From positions 4,673,627 to 4,737,626 of the forward strand of contig OW121831.1 of the NCBI GenBank assembly GCA_933228915.1: 64,000 bases of DNA. The letters are read 5' to 3'. This document shows, piece after piece, positions 10,930 through 23,897 of the stretch. Source of the stretch: Telmatherina bonti (lineage: Eukaryota > Chordata > Actinopteri > Atheriniformes > Telmatherinidae). Every line of letters starts with the position of its first letter. Position 1 is the stretch's first letter. The position numbers and the translations under genes were made by a program. The notes beneath the pieces are model-generated. The model was not told the DNA's origin and did not search any database. It saw only the letters and a program-made list of their open reading frames with translations.

Positions 10930-13148
10930 ATGAAGTGAAACTGCTCCTCAATGGATCTGTCTGTCACTCCGCTGCACCTCTCAGACCACTTCCTGGTCAA
11001 ATTCTCAGCCCTTCTCTCTCACGACACCCAAGATGTTCCGAGGACGGTTTCCTACCGCAGAAACCTGAGATTTCTAAGCCCTGCACAACTGTCTGATGAG
11101 GTTAACTCTACCCTCCCCTCCGAGTCAGACTTCTCCTTACTGTCTGTTAATGAGGCTCCAGAAACACTCTGCTCCTCTCTGGCCTCCTCTGCTGTCCAAA
11201 CCAGCCAGACAGAACCCACCCAGTCCATGGCTCACTGAGATAGACTTCTCTGCCAAGATAGACTTCTATCAGAACCAGATCTGCAATGCTCCTAACGCAC
11301 AACAGCTATTCATGGCATTCAACTCTCCACCTCCTGCTCAGCCACCATCCATGCTGACTGCAGAAATGTTTGCATCCTTTTTTACCGAAAAGGTTGCTAC
11401 CATCAGTAATCAGTTCTCTGAGCCTGACCAGCTCAGTCCAATCCAGCTAGTGGTGCTTCATTTTGCTCCTTCTGCACTCTGAATGAGAATGAAGTCCTAA
11501 AGCTTCTACAAAACTCGAAACCCACTACCTGTGCACTTGATCCAGTCCCTTCCGACATCCTGCAGAGCATTTCTCCTACGATCAAAGCTGCAGTAACTCA
11601 TATTATCAATTCCTCTCTTAAATCTGGGGTCTTTCCCTCTGTCTTCCAGCAAGCTCGGGTCATCCCGCTGCTGAAGAAACCCACACTCGACCCAGTCCAG
11701 GTTGGAAACTACCGGCCGGTCTCGCTGGTGCCGTTCTTATCTAAACTACCAGAGTGTGCAGTCTTCAGCCAAATCTTGCAATTCCTCCATGATGAAAACC
11801 TGTTAGATCCATATCAGTCTGGCTTTAGGCAAGGCCATTCCACTGAAACTGCTCTCCTGTCTGTTACTGATTCCCTCCGGCTTGCCAGATCCACTGGTCA
11901 GTCCTCAGTCCTGGTCCAGATCCACTGGTCAGTCCTCAGTCCTGGTACTGCTGGACCTGTCTGCTGCTTTTGACACAGTGAACCGTCAGATTCTCCTCTC
12001 CACACTCTCTGAGCTCTCTGGATCTGTCCTCTCCTGGTTCTCGTCCTACCTCTCAGGAAGATCCTTCCTGATCAGGAGTACCCTGGCGAGGAGAAGTGTC
12101 CAGCTCACATGAGTTGAAAACTCTGGTCACTGGATGACCAGTTGACCTTTAAGGTCCATGTTGCCTCGGTTGCCCGTACCTGTCGATATGCTCTCTACAA
12201 CATCAAGAGAATCAGACCGTACCTGACAGAACATACAACTCAGCTTCTGGTTCAGGCTCTGGTCATCTCATGCATCAATTACTGCAATTCCCTACTGGCA
12301 GGTCTGCCTGCGTGCTCTATTAAACCTCTGCAGATGATCCAGAACCAGCAGCGCGTCTGGTCTTCAACCAACCCAAACAAGCTCATGTCACTCCGCTGCC
12401 AATCGCTCTTCACTGGCTTCAGGTTGCAGCACGCATCAAATTTAAAGCTTTGCTTCTGGCTTACAAAACAATAACTCAAACGGCTCCCGTCTACCTTCAC
12501 GCCCTAATCCAGGCCTACACTCCCTCTCCACAGCTGCGTTCCACCAGTGGAAGACGCCTCGTGTTACCACCAATACGTGGGACTAAATCACCAGCCAGAC
12601 TCTTTTCCTCTGTTGTTCCACGATGGTGGAATGATCTGCCAAACTCTGTCCGCTCTGCAGAGTCCCTGTCTACTTTTAAGACCCAGCTGAAGACTCAGCT
12701 CTTCAAGGAGAACTTCAACACTTAGTATAGCTGTATTTGTTGGAAAGTTGGAGAACTTAGTTCAGTTCTTTGCAACAAATTTAATGGTATTAATTCTTTG
12801 TATTGTAACATAGATGATATTATGGGGTGGGAAGGGACTAAAAAACAAAAACAAAAAACAAAAAAAACAAACAAAAAAAAAGCCTGTAGCACCTCAAGGA
12901 AGGACCTGTGTCCAACTGGACAGTCCAACAACACCTTCCTACGACGTCCTCTACTGTTTGATTTCATGCTTGTGTTGTTCTCACTCTCATATGTAAGTCA
13001 TTCATTCATTCATTCATTTTCTGAACCGCTTAATCCAATTCAGGGTCACGGGGAAGCTGGAGCCTATCCCAGCTGGCTTTTGGGCGACAGGCAAGTCGCA
13101 AGTCGTATGTAAGTCGCTTTGGATAAAAGCATCTGCTAAATGACTGTA
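10930..13148 (+). mobile_element. 5'-truncated, decayed L2-like non-LTR retrotransposon
   Basis: The reading starts in the end of an endonuclease domain (SDHFLVKF), passes a linker (RTVSYRRNL), and reaches reverse-transcriptase motifs: YQSGFRQGHSTETALL, then LVLLDLSAAFDTVNRQILL (motif A). Motifs B to D, including YADD, are deleted near 12110. The C-terminal region follows: CRYALYNIKRIRPYL, NYCNSLLAGLPA, and the end region WWNDLPNSVRSAESL with stop near 12723. The 3' end (TCGCTTTGGATAAAAGC then TCTGCTAAATGA) is typical of fish L2-like elements. It has several frameshifts and a short local duplication at 11887-11945. It lies in eml6 intron 1, antisense to the gene. Confidence 0.85.
13000..13105. 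mobile_element. short insertion in the L2-like 3' tail with 10-bp target duplication
   Basis: The L2 3' tail is interrupted. TATGTAAGTC occurs at 12990-12999 and again at 13106-13115, flanking about 106 bp. The insert starts with an ATTC/TTCA repeat and reads TTTTCTGAACCGCTTAATCC and GGAGCCTATCCCAGCTGG, a phrase common in fish interspersed repeats. The family is not assigned. Confidence 0.7.
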
Positions 13149-13516
13149 GAATTGAATATTTATGAAAAACTTAATTTTATGTGGTTTGTTGCTTTGATGG
13201 GATGGTTACAGCCGACAGGAAATGGCTTTCAGTTCACCAGAGATCAGAATCGCTGATAACTCCTTCCTGAGCGTGGACGAGGAGGACACATCCACATATG
13301 TGATGATATGCGATCCACCACAGAGGACCTCTGTCCCGGATCAGAGGCCTCTGGGCAGAATGCTTTCATCAGAAATCTTTTGTAAATGATGTAATTTGAG
13401 GGAAAGAAGCTGATTTTCATCAGGACACACACTGGTGTGTGTCAAACACACAGCGACGTGTTTGTGACTGAAGAAATAGAACAGGTGTGTCGGCCACATG
13501 AAGCCCCATCAATCTG

Positions 13517-13553
<37 letters not shown>

Positions 13554-15990
13554 ACACACACACAGCCAACGAGCCCGCAAGCTGGCACAGTTGCCATGGC
13601 AACCACATTGCCAAGGACACAGGAGCTGACGTTTGTAGATTCAAGGTCAAGTGTAACAACACACACCTGAACACACACACTCCTGGATAATGACTTCATG
13701 TCTTCTTTGTCATTATACTAATAACATGAACCAGGTGGTCAATCATATGGCCCAGGGGCCAAAACTGGTCCTCCAGAGGGTCTGGTCTGGTAATGGTAAA
13801 ATAGGTAAACATTAAAATGACATAGAAGTCTCCTCAGGTGACTGGACGGGACCAGCGCGGCTGCAGACCTGCCCTCCCATCCAATTGTCTTCAGGAACCG
13901 TCCTCACTGGGTGAAGTGACCCAGAAGTAGCAGCTTGATAAAGGCTATAAGAGGAGCTTCAAAACTTCCTTTATTTCCTCCTTTAGGAACCACTGGAGCG
14001 TCCTTAATTCCATCCCACAATCCTTTGCAGCTGCAGCTTTCACCGCGGAGTTGGATGGTGTTTATCTGGTTGGACCGACTCGAAGGGTCTGATTACATAC
14101 TTTTAAAATATGAACTCCAATAATTAAGTCAGGTTTTATAACTGTGCACACTGAGATGACCTATATTTTGACATATTGATTAATTTTGTAGTTTTGGACT
14201 CATATCAAAGCTCTTCCTGAGTCCTTCTCTCCCCACCTGCAGTTGGCCCTTAATGCTTCCCAACAAGGTGAAGGAAAAACCAGAAAAACTAGACCAGTGA
14301 CGGTGCTTCTGGATTTTACTTTGAGACGTTTTCACTGCTGTTGGATGCAGATCAGGTAGGAAATGATTCCTTTCCCAGCAGGAATCGGGATGTTTCTGAC
14401 ATGCTGTCAGAAGGAAAACATGACGTTTCCTGATGCTGAGGAGGAAGAGGAGCAGCAGGTTGAAGCAGTGGACTCATAACAACCTGGAGGCCAGGCGGGA
14501 CAGTTTGCAGGTCTGATTCAGGCTCAAGAAGAATCCTGCAGAGGAGAAATCCCTCTGAAACACAAAAAGCTGCAGGGTGTGATCTCTCTGACTGCATCCG
14601 CATCTGACCGATGGATAACAGACGTCCTGATCAGATATGGATGGATCTTCTCAGGAGGCCACAGACTGCAGAACATCCATCTGTTATTTATTGTTCTTCA
14701 TTTGGTTTGTTACAGCTAAAGCAGAGTTTCTTTCACCTACAAACCAGCAGCAGCAACAGAGAGAAAGATGATTTAATAATCCCATCCTAACCTCGCTGGT
14801 TTCCATCAAAAGATCATCAAAACGCATCTGGAGAGGCAGAAAACCCTTGTTGATCGATGTTAGAAGCAACATGAATGAGGCGCAGTTGCAGTCAGAACGG
14901 ATGGAAAGCTGGAGCGAGGCCAGAACCAGGACCATCCCAACCACGTCTGAGTCTTCAAACAGCTAAAACGGCTCCTCAGGAAGACGCTCCCCACACGCTG
15001 GTTGGTTTACAGCAGTGGACCACCAGATCTGTCACCACGTCCCCATCAGCCTGCAACCCCGGAGTCCTGCCGCTTCCTGGGAACCATCATCTCCCAGGAC
15101 CTGAAACACTTCCATCATCATCTGGGACTCTGCTGCCGCCATCTGCTGCGCATCATTAGCATGATCGGCTGGTAAAACATCATGGCCGATCCTTCCCACC
15201 CGGGTATAATCGGCTCCATGAAGGAATGTTGATGCTGATTTATGCCTTTGTGCCACCAGACTGTCAACGTGTGTGTTGGATCGGGGAAAACTCTAAAACC
15301 TGCCAGCCTGCGGTCCCTGAGGACCAGAACTGGACACTCATGCTATATTTAAACCAGCGACCCCCGGTTAGACCTGCTCTTCATTCATGTGTCATCTGCA
15401 TAGAAACATAATAAATACATAATAAATACAGACACTCGGAAACTGTGTTTACAAGCTTCGCCTGCGCACACACCAGGATATATAGGACTGACTTCAAACC
15501 AGTTTAATGGGTGATGTAAATGAAGCGGAGATGTTCTGCTACATGACGGACTCTGAGCACATCTGCATCCGCCTCCTGATCATTCCTCAGATAAATCTCC
15601 TTTTTCTCAGCTGCATCAGTCACCGTCTCGCTCAGAATGTTGTTCCTTATTGCTGCTTTCCGTCTCATGTCTGTGTAGTTGTGCTGAAAACAGTGATTTC
15701 ATATGCAAATTGGCCAATTAGCCAAGTGTCTGCCTCTGTTCTCAGAGTCGGAGCAGAAATCAGGCTCCTGCAGATCTGTGGATGATTGTGGATACTGATT
15801 TCTGCCTTTGTGCCTGCAGTCTGTCAACATGTCTGGAGTGCCAGGAATCCCATGCTGAAGAACACCTTGAATGCATCTCAGAAGTTTCTGTTGGAATGTG
15901 AAAGTCAGAAAGAAGAGCAGACTTTGTGTAACCTGCTTCAGCATCAACTAGAACTGTAGCGGGAGACATTTTACACCACATGACGAGACA
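13149..15990. other. eml6 intron 1, no gene recognised
   Basis: It contains an (AC)n tract at 13518-13547. A short dispersed duplication is visible: about 55 bp around 15230-15285 resembles 15785-15840, both carrying GCCTTTGTGCC followed by CTGTCAAC. No exon or mobile-element protein was recognised. Confidence 0.5.
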
Positions 15991-18836
15991 TAGTATCCAG
16001 AATGTTGTTCCTGTTCTGGATTGTAGTATCCAGGATGTTCCTGTTCTGGATGGTAGTATCCAGGATGTTGTTCCTGTTCTGGATGGTAGCATCCAGAATG
16101 TTGTTCCTGTTCTGGATGGTAGTATCCAGGATGTTGTTCCTGTTCTGGATGGTAGTATCCAGGATGTTGTTCCTGTTCTGGATGGTAGCATCCAGAATGT
16201 TGTTCCTGTTCTGGATTGTAGTATCCAGGATGTTCCTGTTCTGGATGGTAGTATCCAGGATGTTGTTCCTGTTCTGGATGGTAGCATCCAGAATGTTGTT
16301 CCCACTCTGGATGGTAGTATCCAGGATGTTGTTCCTGTTCTGGATGGTAGTATCCAGGATGTTGTTCCTGTTCTGGATGGTAGTATCCAGGATGTTCCTG
16401 TTCTGGATGGTTGTATCCAGGATGTTGTTTGTGTTCTGGATGGTAGTATCCAGGATGTTGTTCCTGTTCTGGATGGTAGCATCCAGAATGTTGTTCCTGT
16501 TCTGGATGGTAGTATCCAGAATGCTGTTCCTGTTCTGGATTGTAGTATCCAGGATGTTGTTCCTGTTCTGGATGGTAGTATCCAGGATGTTGTTCCTGTT
16601 CTGGATGGTAGTATCCAGGATGTTGTTCCTGTTCTGGATGGTAGTATCCAGAATGTTGTTCCTGTTCTGGATGGTAGTATCCAGAATGTTGTTCCTGTTC
16701 TGGATGGTAGTATCCAGGATGTTCCTGTTCTGGATGGTAGTATCCAGGATGTTGTTCCTGTTCTGGATGGTAGTATCCAGGATGTTGTTCCTGTTCTGGA
16801 TGGTAGCATCCAGAATGTTGTTCCTGTTCTGGATGGTAGTATCCAGAATGTTGTTCCTGTTCTGGATTGTAGTATCCAGGATGTTCCTGTTCTGGATGGT
16901 AGTATCCAGAATGTTGTTCCTGTTCTGGATGGTAGCATCCAGAATGTTGTTCCTGTTCTGGATTGTAGTATCCAGGATGTTGTTCCTGTTCTGGATGGTA
17001 GTATCCAGGATGTTGTTCCTGTTCTGGATGGTAGCATCCAGAATGTTGTTCCTGTTCTGGATTGTAGTATCCAGGATGTTCCTGTTCTGGATGGTAGTAT
17101 CCAGGATGTTGTTCCTGTTCTGGATGGTAGTATCCAGGATGTTGTTCCTGTTCTGGATGGTAGCATCCAGAATGTTGTTCCCACTCTGGATGGTAGTATC
17201 CAGGATGTTGTTCCTGTTCTGGATGGTAGTATCCAGGATGTTCCTGTTCTGGATGGTTGTATCCAGGATGTTGTTCCTGTTCTGGATGGTAGTATCCAGG
17301 ATGTTGTTCCTGTTCTGGATGGTAGCATCCAGAATGTTGTTCCTGTTCTGGATGGTAGTATCCAGAATGCTGTTCCTGTTCTGGATTGTAGTATCCAGGA
17401 TGTTCCTGTTCTGGATGGTAGTATCCAGGATGTTGTTCCTGTTCTGGATGGTAGTATCCAGGATGTTGTTCCTGTTCTGGATGGTAGTATCCAGGATGTT
17501 GTTCCTGTTCTGGATGGTAGCATCCAGGATGTTGTTCCTGTTCTGGATGGTAGTATCCAGGATGTTGTTCCTGTTCTGGATGGTAGCATCCAGAATGTTG
17601 TTCCTGTTCTGGATGGTAGTATCCAGGATGTTGTTCCTGTTCTGGATGGTAGCATCCAGGATGTTGTTCCTGTTCTGGATGGTAGTATCCAGGATGTTGT
17701 TCCTGTTCTGGATGGTAGTATCCAGAATGTTGTTCCTATTCTGGATGGTAGTATCCATGATGTTCCTGTTCTGGATGGTAGTATCCAGGATGTTGTTCCT
17801 GTTCTGGATGGTAGCATCCAGAATGTTGTTCCTGTTCTGGATGGTAGCATCCAGAATGTTGTTCCTGTTCTGGATGGTAGTATCCAGAATGTTGTTCCTG
17901 TTCTGGATTGTAGTATCCAGAATGTTGTTCCTGTTCTGGATGGTAGTATCCAGGATGTTGTTCCTGTTCTGGATGGTAGTATCAAGAATGTTGTTCCTGT
18001 TCTGGATGGTAGTATCCAGGATGTTGTTCCTGTTCTGGATGGTAGTATCCAGAATGTTCCTGTTCTGGATGGTAGTATCCAGGATGTTGTTCCTGTTCTG
18101 GATGGTAGTATCCAGGATGTTGTTCCTGTTCTGGATGGTAGCATCCAGGATGTTGTTCCTGTTCTGGATGGTAGTATCCAGGATGTTGTTCCTGTTCTGG
18201 ATGGTAGTATCCATGATGTTCCTGTTCTGGATGGTAGTATCCAGGATGTTGTTCCTGTTCTGGATGGTAGCATCCAGAATGTTGTTCCTGTTCTGGATGG
18301 TAGCATCCAGAATGTTGTTCCTGTTCTGGATTGTAGTATCCAGAATGTTGTTCCTGTTCTGGATGGTAGTATCCAGGATGTTGTTCCTGTTCTGGATGGT
18401 AGTATCAAGAATGTTGTTCCTGTTCTGGATGGTAGTATCCAGGATGTTGTTCCTGTTCTGGATGGTAGTATCCAGAATGTTCCTGTTCTGGATGGTAGTA
18501 TCCAGGATGTTGTTCCTGTTCTGGATGGTAGTATCCAGAATGTTGTTCCTGTTCTGGATGGTAGTATCCAGAATGTTCCTGTTCTGGATGGTAGTATCCA
18601 GGATGTTGTTCCTGTTCTGGATGGTAGTATCCAGGATGTTGTTCCTGTTCTGGATGGTAGTATCCAGGATGTTGTTCCTGTTCTGGATGGTAGTATCCAG
18701 GATGTTGTTCCTGTTCTGGATGGTAGTATCCAGAATGTTGTTTGTGTTCTGGATGGTAGTATCCAGGATGTTGTTCCTGTTCTGGATGGTAGTATCCAGG
18801 ATGTTGTTCCTGTTCTGGATGATAGTATCCGGAATG
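15991..18836. repeat. 33/30-bp minisatellite, about 88 copies
   Basis: The unit reads GTTCCTGTTCTGGATGGTAG then TATCCAGGATGTT. Shorter 30-bp units lack one of two adjacent GTT triplets. Each unit is an inverted repeat: arm CTGGAT, loop GGTAGT or GGTAGC, arm ATCCAG; units with ATCCAGAA extend to an 8-bp stem. Both lengths are multiples of three and contain no stop in several frames, so long open frames run through on both strands; these are artefacts. Private variants recur at offsets of about 423-456 and 846-879 bp. Confidence 0.97.
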
Positions 18837-18959
18837 TTTCTGGGATCCACATCTTTCTTTGACATCTTGGAAAACCAGTTGGGAACTTGTCCTGGATTTT
18901 CTCACCATGTATTGTGGGGTTATTTGCAGATATAGTGAAAATGGTTCTATCTCACAATA

Positions 18960-19490
18960 AGGAGGAATCCTTCACATCATTCCTGCATCCAGATGCTGAT
19001 CCGGATAACTCCCAACGCTTAATGCAGTCTAAGTTAAACCAAGACCCGAAACACATCGTGAAAACCCTTCCAGGAGTTTCAGTGTAAAGTCACGAACAGA
19101 CAGATGAACCGACAGACGGACAGACAGTCGGACGGACAGACGGAGAGACGGACGGACAGATGGACGGACACACAGACGGGACAGACAGACAGACGGACAG
19201 ACACACAGACGGGACAGACAGAAAAACAGACAGACGGACAGACACAGACGGGACAGACAGACAGACGGACAGACACACAGACGGGACAGACAGAAAGACA
19301 GACGGACAGACACACAGACGGGACAGACAGACAGACGGACAGACACACAGACGGGACAGACAGAAAAACAGACAGACGGACAGACACACAGACGGACAGA
19401 CACACAGACGGGACAGACAGACAGACAGACAGACGGGGATAAATGCAGGCATGATGTGATCACCTCCCTGGCGGAGGTAACAAAATAGTG
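18960..19490 (+). repeat. dispersed fish repeat expanded internally by the GACA array
   Basis: The left part reads GATGCTGATCCGGATAACTC and the right end CCTCCCTGGCGGAGGTAAC. Both are characteristic phrases of a repeat seen again at 29310-29490 (GTGATCCGGATCACCACC, CTTGGTGGAGGTA). The segment between them, which in such repeats carries a short ACAGACAGAC run, is here expanded into the 340-bp array. Confidence 0.55.
19095..19438. repeat. GACA/GACG-rich minisatellite
   Basis: Tandem mixture of GACAGACA, GACGGACA and CACAGACGGGACAG blocks with a roughly 30-60 bp higher-order repeat. No stop in several frames, hence meaningless Cys/Arg/Val-rich or Asp/Arg/Gln-rich open frames. Confidence 0.93.
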
Positions 19491-20109
19491 AGACAAATAA
19501 CAACAATTATGAATAATAACTGTAAAAATCTTCAAACAATCCCCAAAGGTCAGTCATGACAATAATCTGTCTGACAAATTAGTGTTAATATTTTATTCCA
19601 TGATCTTAATGTTTGTGCTGCTTCAGCGGCATTAAACACACTTTCCTGCGACCTCATCATCATCTGCACGCCGCTGCAGCTTCATCCTGTCGACATAAAC
19701 AAGCAAACCTGCAGCTGGAAGGGAAATCTGTGTGTAGGTGAGTTTATTTATAGCAGACGGTGAAATCAGGGCAGCTTCTATAAATAGCCTGGAGGAACTC
19801 CTCCTCTGTGTGTTGATGCAGAATTAACACAAAGCCTGTTTTCCCAGTCGACCTTGTGGGGATAACTGGAAACACAGGGGAGTCTGCTGGAGCGACGCTT
19901 TCATCTGCAGCAACACCTGGACTTCTCTGCTCTGCTCTTGTACATCTGAACCACACACAAACATGTCTGTTTAGTCTTAGTTTTTATTTACATTTACAGG
20001 CCATCGCTTTTTTTTATTTTAAACGCATCGGATTAAGTCTATCAACATTTCTCCCAAACTGGTTTGCTGCAGGTCAAATGTGAAACCTCTGCTGGACCAC
20101 TGTTCGATC
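19491..20109. other. eml6 intron 1, nothing recognised
   Basis: Unique-looking sequence without coding or repeat similarity that I can identify. Confidence 0.4.
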
Positions 20110-20640
20110 CGGAGTGGTCCGGTCCACATTGCCTGAAGAGAGGTTCACGATTGTTACAATAAGGTTACACTCCCAGTTCAGCCACTCTGTTCCAGTCCTC
20201 CTCAGCCAGCAGTGGTGTCCCTCAGGGCTCCATCCTGGAGACTCCCATGTTCATCATTCATTTCTCTGTATGGTTAATATGATCAGAAACTCTGCTAGCT
20301 AACTGTTTCCACAGTTACACAGATGACCCCCAGCTCTTTCTCTCCTCCCAACCCACCACACCTCCTTCCTCTTCAACATATTCAAACTCGGTTTCCCCAC
20401 AACTTCCTCAAACTCAGTGGAAATAATATGGAATTCCTTCCCTGTGATACAGAGCTTTCCTTTCCTCCCATCAGACCAAAAGTCTGGGTGTCATCCTCGA
20501 CACCACTCCCTGGTTTGCTGTAAACGTCTCAGATCTGCCAACTTCCACCTCCGTCACATCAAACATCCCTGGTTCATGTCACATCTGCTCTTCATGGCCG
20601 TAGCACTTTCATGGAAGTGCCACTACGTCCAGCAGTGGCG
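20110..20640 (+). mobile_element. L2-like LINE fragment (reverse-transcriptase motifs B, C, E)
   Basis: Decayed but readable: SSGVPQGSIL is motif B. CFHSYTDDPQLFLSS is motif C, with YADD changed to YTDD. KSLGVILDTTPWF is motif E. Stops and frameshifts separate them. It is the same broad LINE group as the fragments at 10930 and 55100. Confidence 0.7.
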
Positions 20641-21417
20641 CTGAAACCACCGCTAACAGACGGAAGTTTAGCGTCAGCTGTTTTTATCTACGGCATTAAT
20701 GAAAGTTTGCCTGATTAGTTTCCGCTTCATTTTGTTCAGAGGGAAGAAACGTCTCTGTGTTGATGTTTACTTTCATACAGGCCATGAAACAGACCTTTAC
20801 AGGAAGTCTGAGGGAATCTTTGTCTGAAAGAGAGAAAACTGCAGGATGCGGATGAGAAAGACAAGGATTTATCATTTCCGTTGCTTGTCTGCTGCACACT
20901 TTGCTCCTGATCAGCAAAAACCACAACGAAGGAAATAAAAAGGCTGACCCTCTCTGAAAAATGTCAATGTATTTTTTCAGGACTGAGCCAGTTAGAAAAG
21001 ACTGCCTTCAGGCCAGTTTCATGACATTAAGACGTCTGAAACTCCTGGCAGTCAGCTCAGAGGGCATAGTTTCCCCTTCGCTTGGCCAAATCTTTCCCAT
21101 CAAACTCTGGATGTGTCGAGTGTTTCATGAAGAAACCAAACTTCTGTCTCATGTCCTCGCTTTTTGGTGGAAACTTTCTGTAAGTACTCTCATTCGCTCT
21201 TTCATTTTTACCAGTGTTAAAAATATAGTTTATTTTTATATAATGCCTGTCCAGTTTCAGCAGAGTAGATTTAATTTAGCCTGTGAGGGAAATTATCCAC
21301 CGAACTGTTCAGCTGTTTAATATAAACAAATGTTGCCTGAATTCAAAGACTGTCATATTTCTTTAGCTGAATACGTAAAGTTTAGTTTGTCTATTCATAG
21401 CATGGCAACGTGACGGA
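20641..21417. other. eml6 intron 1, nothing recognised
   Basis: No exon recognised. A small imperfect inverted repeat (CGTAGCACTT ... AAGTG ... CTACG) lies at about 20600-20630, at the end of the LINE fragment. Confidence 0.4.
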
Positions 21418-21433
21418 GAAACGGACCCCACCA

Positions 21434-21546
21434 GCATCAGCATCCAAAACAACGAGGACATCACTGTCCGGAGGACAGCTTCATTTCTCCACACAAACAA
21501 GGTCTCTGCTGGTTAAAGATGTCTGTCTCGTCACTGTGGGACAGAA
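21434..21546 (+). repeat. dispersed sequence S, copy 1, abutting the 27-bp array
   Basis: Shares about 110 bp, around 90% identical by eye, with the reverse complement of 36392-36500. Landmarks in order are CCAGCATCAGCATCC, AACGAGGACATCACTGTCC, AAGGTCTCTGCTGGTTA and GTGGGACAGAAACTC. The tandem array begins immediately after the last landmark. Confidence 0.85.
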
Positions 21547-22272
21547 ACTCCTGCTAGTTTCCACGGAGATGAAGCTTCTGCTAGTTTCCACGGAGATGAA
21601 GCTTCTGCTAGTTTCCACGGAGATGAAGCTTCTGCTAGTTTCCACTGAAATGAAGGTCCTGCTAGTTTCCATGGAGATGACGTCCTGCTAGTTTCCATGG
21701 AGATGAAGGTCCTGCTAGTTTCCACAGCGATGAAGGTCCTGCTATTTTCTATGGAGATGAAGGTCCTGCTACTTTTGTGGAGATGAAGGTCCTGCTAGTT
21801 TCCATGGAGATGAAGGTCCTGCTACTTTTGTGGAGATGAAGGTCCTGCTAGTTTCCACGGAGATGAAGGTCCTGCTAGTTTCCACAGCGATGGAGGTCCT
21901 GCTAGTTTCTGTGGAGATGAAAGTCCTGCTAGTTTCCACAGCGATGAAGGTCCTGCTATTTTCTATGGAGATGAAGGTCCTGCTAGTTTCCATGGAGATG
22001 AAGGTCCTGCTAGTTTCCACAGCGATGAAGGTCCTACTAGTTTCCACGGAGATGAAGGTCCTGCTAGTTTCCACGGAGATAAAAGTCCTGCTAGTTTCTA
22101 TGGAGAGGAAAGTCCTGCTAGTTTCTATGGAGATGAAGGTCCTGCTAGTTTCTATCGAGATGAAGGTCCTTCTAGTTTCCATGGAGATGAAGGTCCTGCT
22201 AGTTTCCACAGCGATGAAGGTCCTGCTATTTTCTATGGAGATGAAGGTCCTGCTACTTTTGTGGAGATGAAG
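21547..22272. repeat. 27-bp minisatellite, about 27 copies
   Basis: The unit contains CTGCTAGTTTCCAYGGAGAT then GAAGGTC. Variants carry CACAGCGATG or TTTTGTGGAG in place of the CAYGGAGATG part. 27 is a multiple of three, giving stop-free repetitive frames of about 146 codons on both strands, not genes. Confidence 0.95.
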
Positions 22273-23439
22273 TAGGTTTTAGAGTGAAGTAGTCTCTCTT
22301 CCCATCATATGTTGGTCTTCGGGTCTTTCTGGACCCTCATGGTGTTTCCAAGGTGAATGTGGGGTCAAGACATGGCTCTAAGTCCATTTCTGACACAGAC
22401 AGCAACAAACGTGTGTGAGGACTGACAGTGACCTTGTTGTGCATGTAACCCACAGTAGAAAAGTTGCTGGGATAAGTAAAGAAAAGAAAAGGAGGGATCT
22501 GTAATATAAAGTCTCAACATTTTATTGATTACTCTGGTTAAAAAAAATCCGGACGTTTCTCATGCAGAAAGGTCCAGAAGTTATAGGAACAGCAGTGTGG
22601 TTTCTCTTTCATGGTAAAAATCACTAAACTAATTTGATATTGTTCTGAATTTCTGTAACTTTGTCATTTGGATTTGATAACGTGGAAAGCAGCGTATGTG
22701 ACATTTTTTCTGCATTGAATGTGTTTTTTTTTTTAAACTTGTCAGATAATAGATCTAAATAGCGAACCTGAAATAAGTTGTGCCACAAGTTTAGAAATTG
22801 GAAATGAGATTATTTCCATCTGTGTTTTGTTACCTGTAACAGAACATGGTTAACTTGAAGTGAAATGTAATTTTGACCTTACCCATAGGTCAGGTTCAGA
22901 TGTTGGATTAGAACTGGACAGCAGGAGACCTGGAGCAAGAGACAGGATCTTTGATAAAGACCTCGTAGGAAACTTTCCATTAATGGATGGCGAGCCACTG
23001 CCTGTACAGAACTGGCCTTAATACCTGGAGCGTGGAAAGACGTGCTGCGTTCTGACACTCAGAGCGGAGGACATCTTCACAAGTATCGGCCTAGCTCAGA
23101 GATTGTGTTGAAGAAACAACATTTATTAAGACCCGGGTCTGATTTTACTTTATTTTCTACTGGTGTAACAAGTGTGCACAGGTTGATTCTTTCTCAAAGA
23201 CTATACTTCGTTCTGTCATTGTTGTGCTGACTGCTTAATGCATGCTGTTGCATGAGGTTGTGTGTGCGTTTCATGAAGGTTTGCTGATTCGTCGGGCTCC
23301 AGCCATGCCGAGACTTTCTGGGAATGTTGGTCTAAACGAGGTGACTTTGTAACAAGTGGTTATTTTACAACAGGGTTACACACAGATCACACCGGCTGTG
23401 ACCTTTTTCACCTGAGACCAAAGTTAAACCTCCTCTGTC
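22273..23439. other. eml6 intron 1, nothing recognised
   Basis: No coding exon, RNA gene or clear repeat identified. Confidence 0.4.
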
Positions 23440-23790
23440 TTTGCACTGCTTTGAGGTTTTAATCCAGGCTTTAATTACATCTAATTTAGACTGCTGCAAC
23501 GCACTTTATGTTGGTCTCAGTCAGTCGTTACGGACTTGACTTCTAAACGGTTCTAACAAACAAAAACACATCAACCCCGTTTTATCCTCACTTTATTGGC
23601 TTCCAGTTCGTTTTAGAATGGATTTTAAATCCTTCTTTATGTTTTTTAATGCCTCATCACACTCTGGTGTGTGTTTTAAATCACACTTTTAAAACACATT
23701 TTTCTCTTTGGCTTTTAGTTTGAGAGGCTGATTATTTTATTGTTTTCTGCTCTTATTGTTTGAAAATGTATTTTTAATTCACTTATTCTA
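23440..23790 (+). mobile_element. LINE 3'-end fragment
   Basis: It reads CNALYVGLSQS, then HINPVLSSLYWLPVRFRMDF in the C-terminal region shared by L2/Rex-type fish LINEs. Compare LDYCNALLSGL and HVTPVLKSLHWLPVRFRIDF in the element at 58.3-58.6 kb. Frameshifts are present. A TG microsatellite follows. Confidence 0.6.
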
Positions 23791-23837
23791 CATATTTTAA
23801 ATTGTCCTGTGTTTTAATTGTGTCATGTGGTTGTGTG

Positions 23838-23843
<6 letters not shown>

Positions 23844-23896
<53 letters not shown>
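23844..23896. repeat. (TG)n microsatellite
   Basis: About 26 dinucleotides with few interruptions. Confidence 0.9.

Positions 23897-23897
<1 letters not shown>

Noticed and set aside
15760..18935. Very long open frames (about 960-1030 codons) on both strands
   Set aside because: They are the 33/30-bp satellite read in triplet register; products are perfect short repeats in several frames at once, so not genes.
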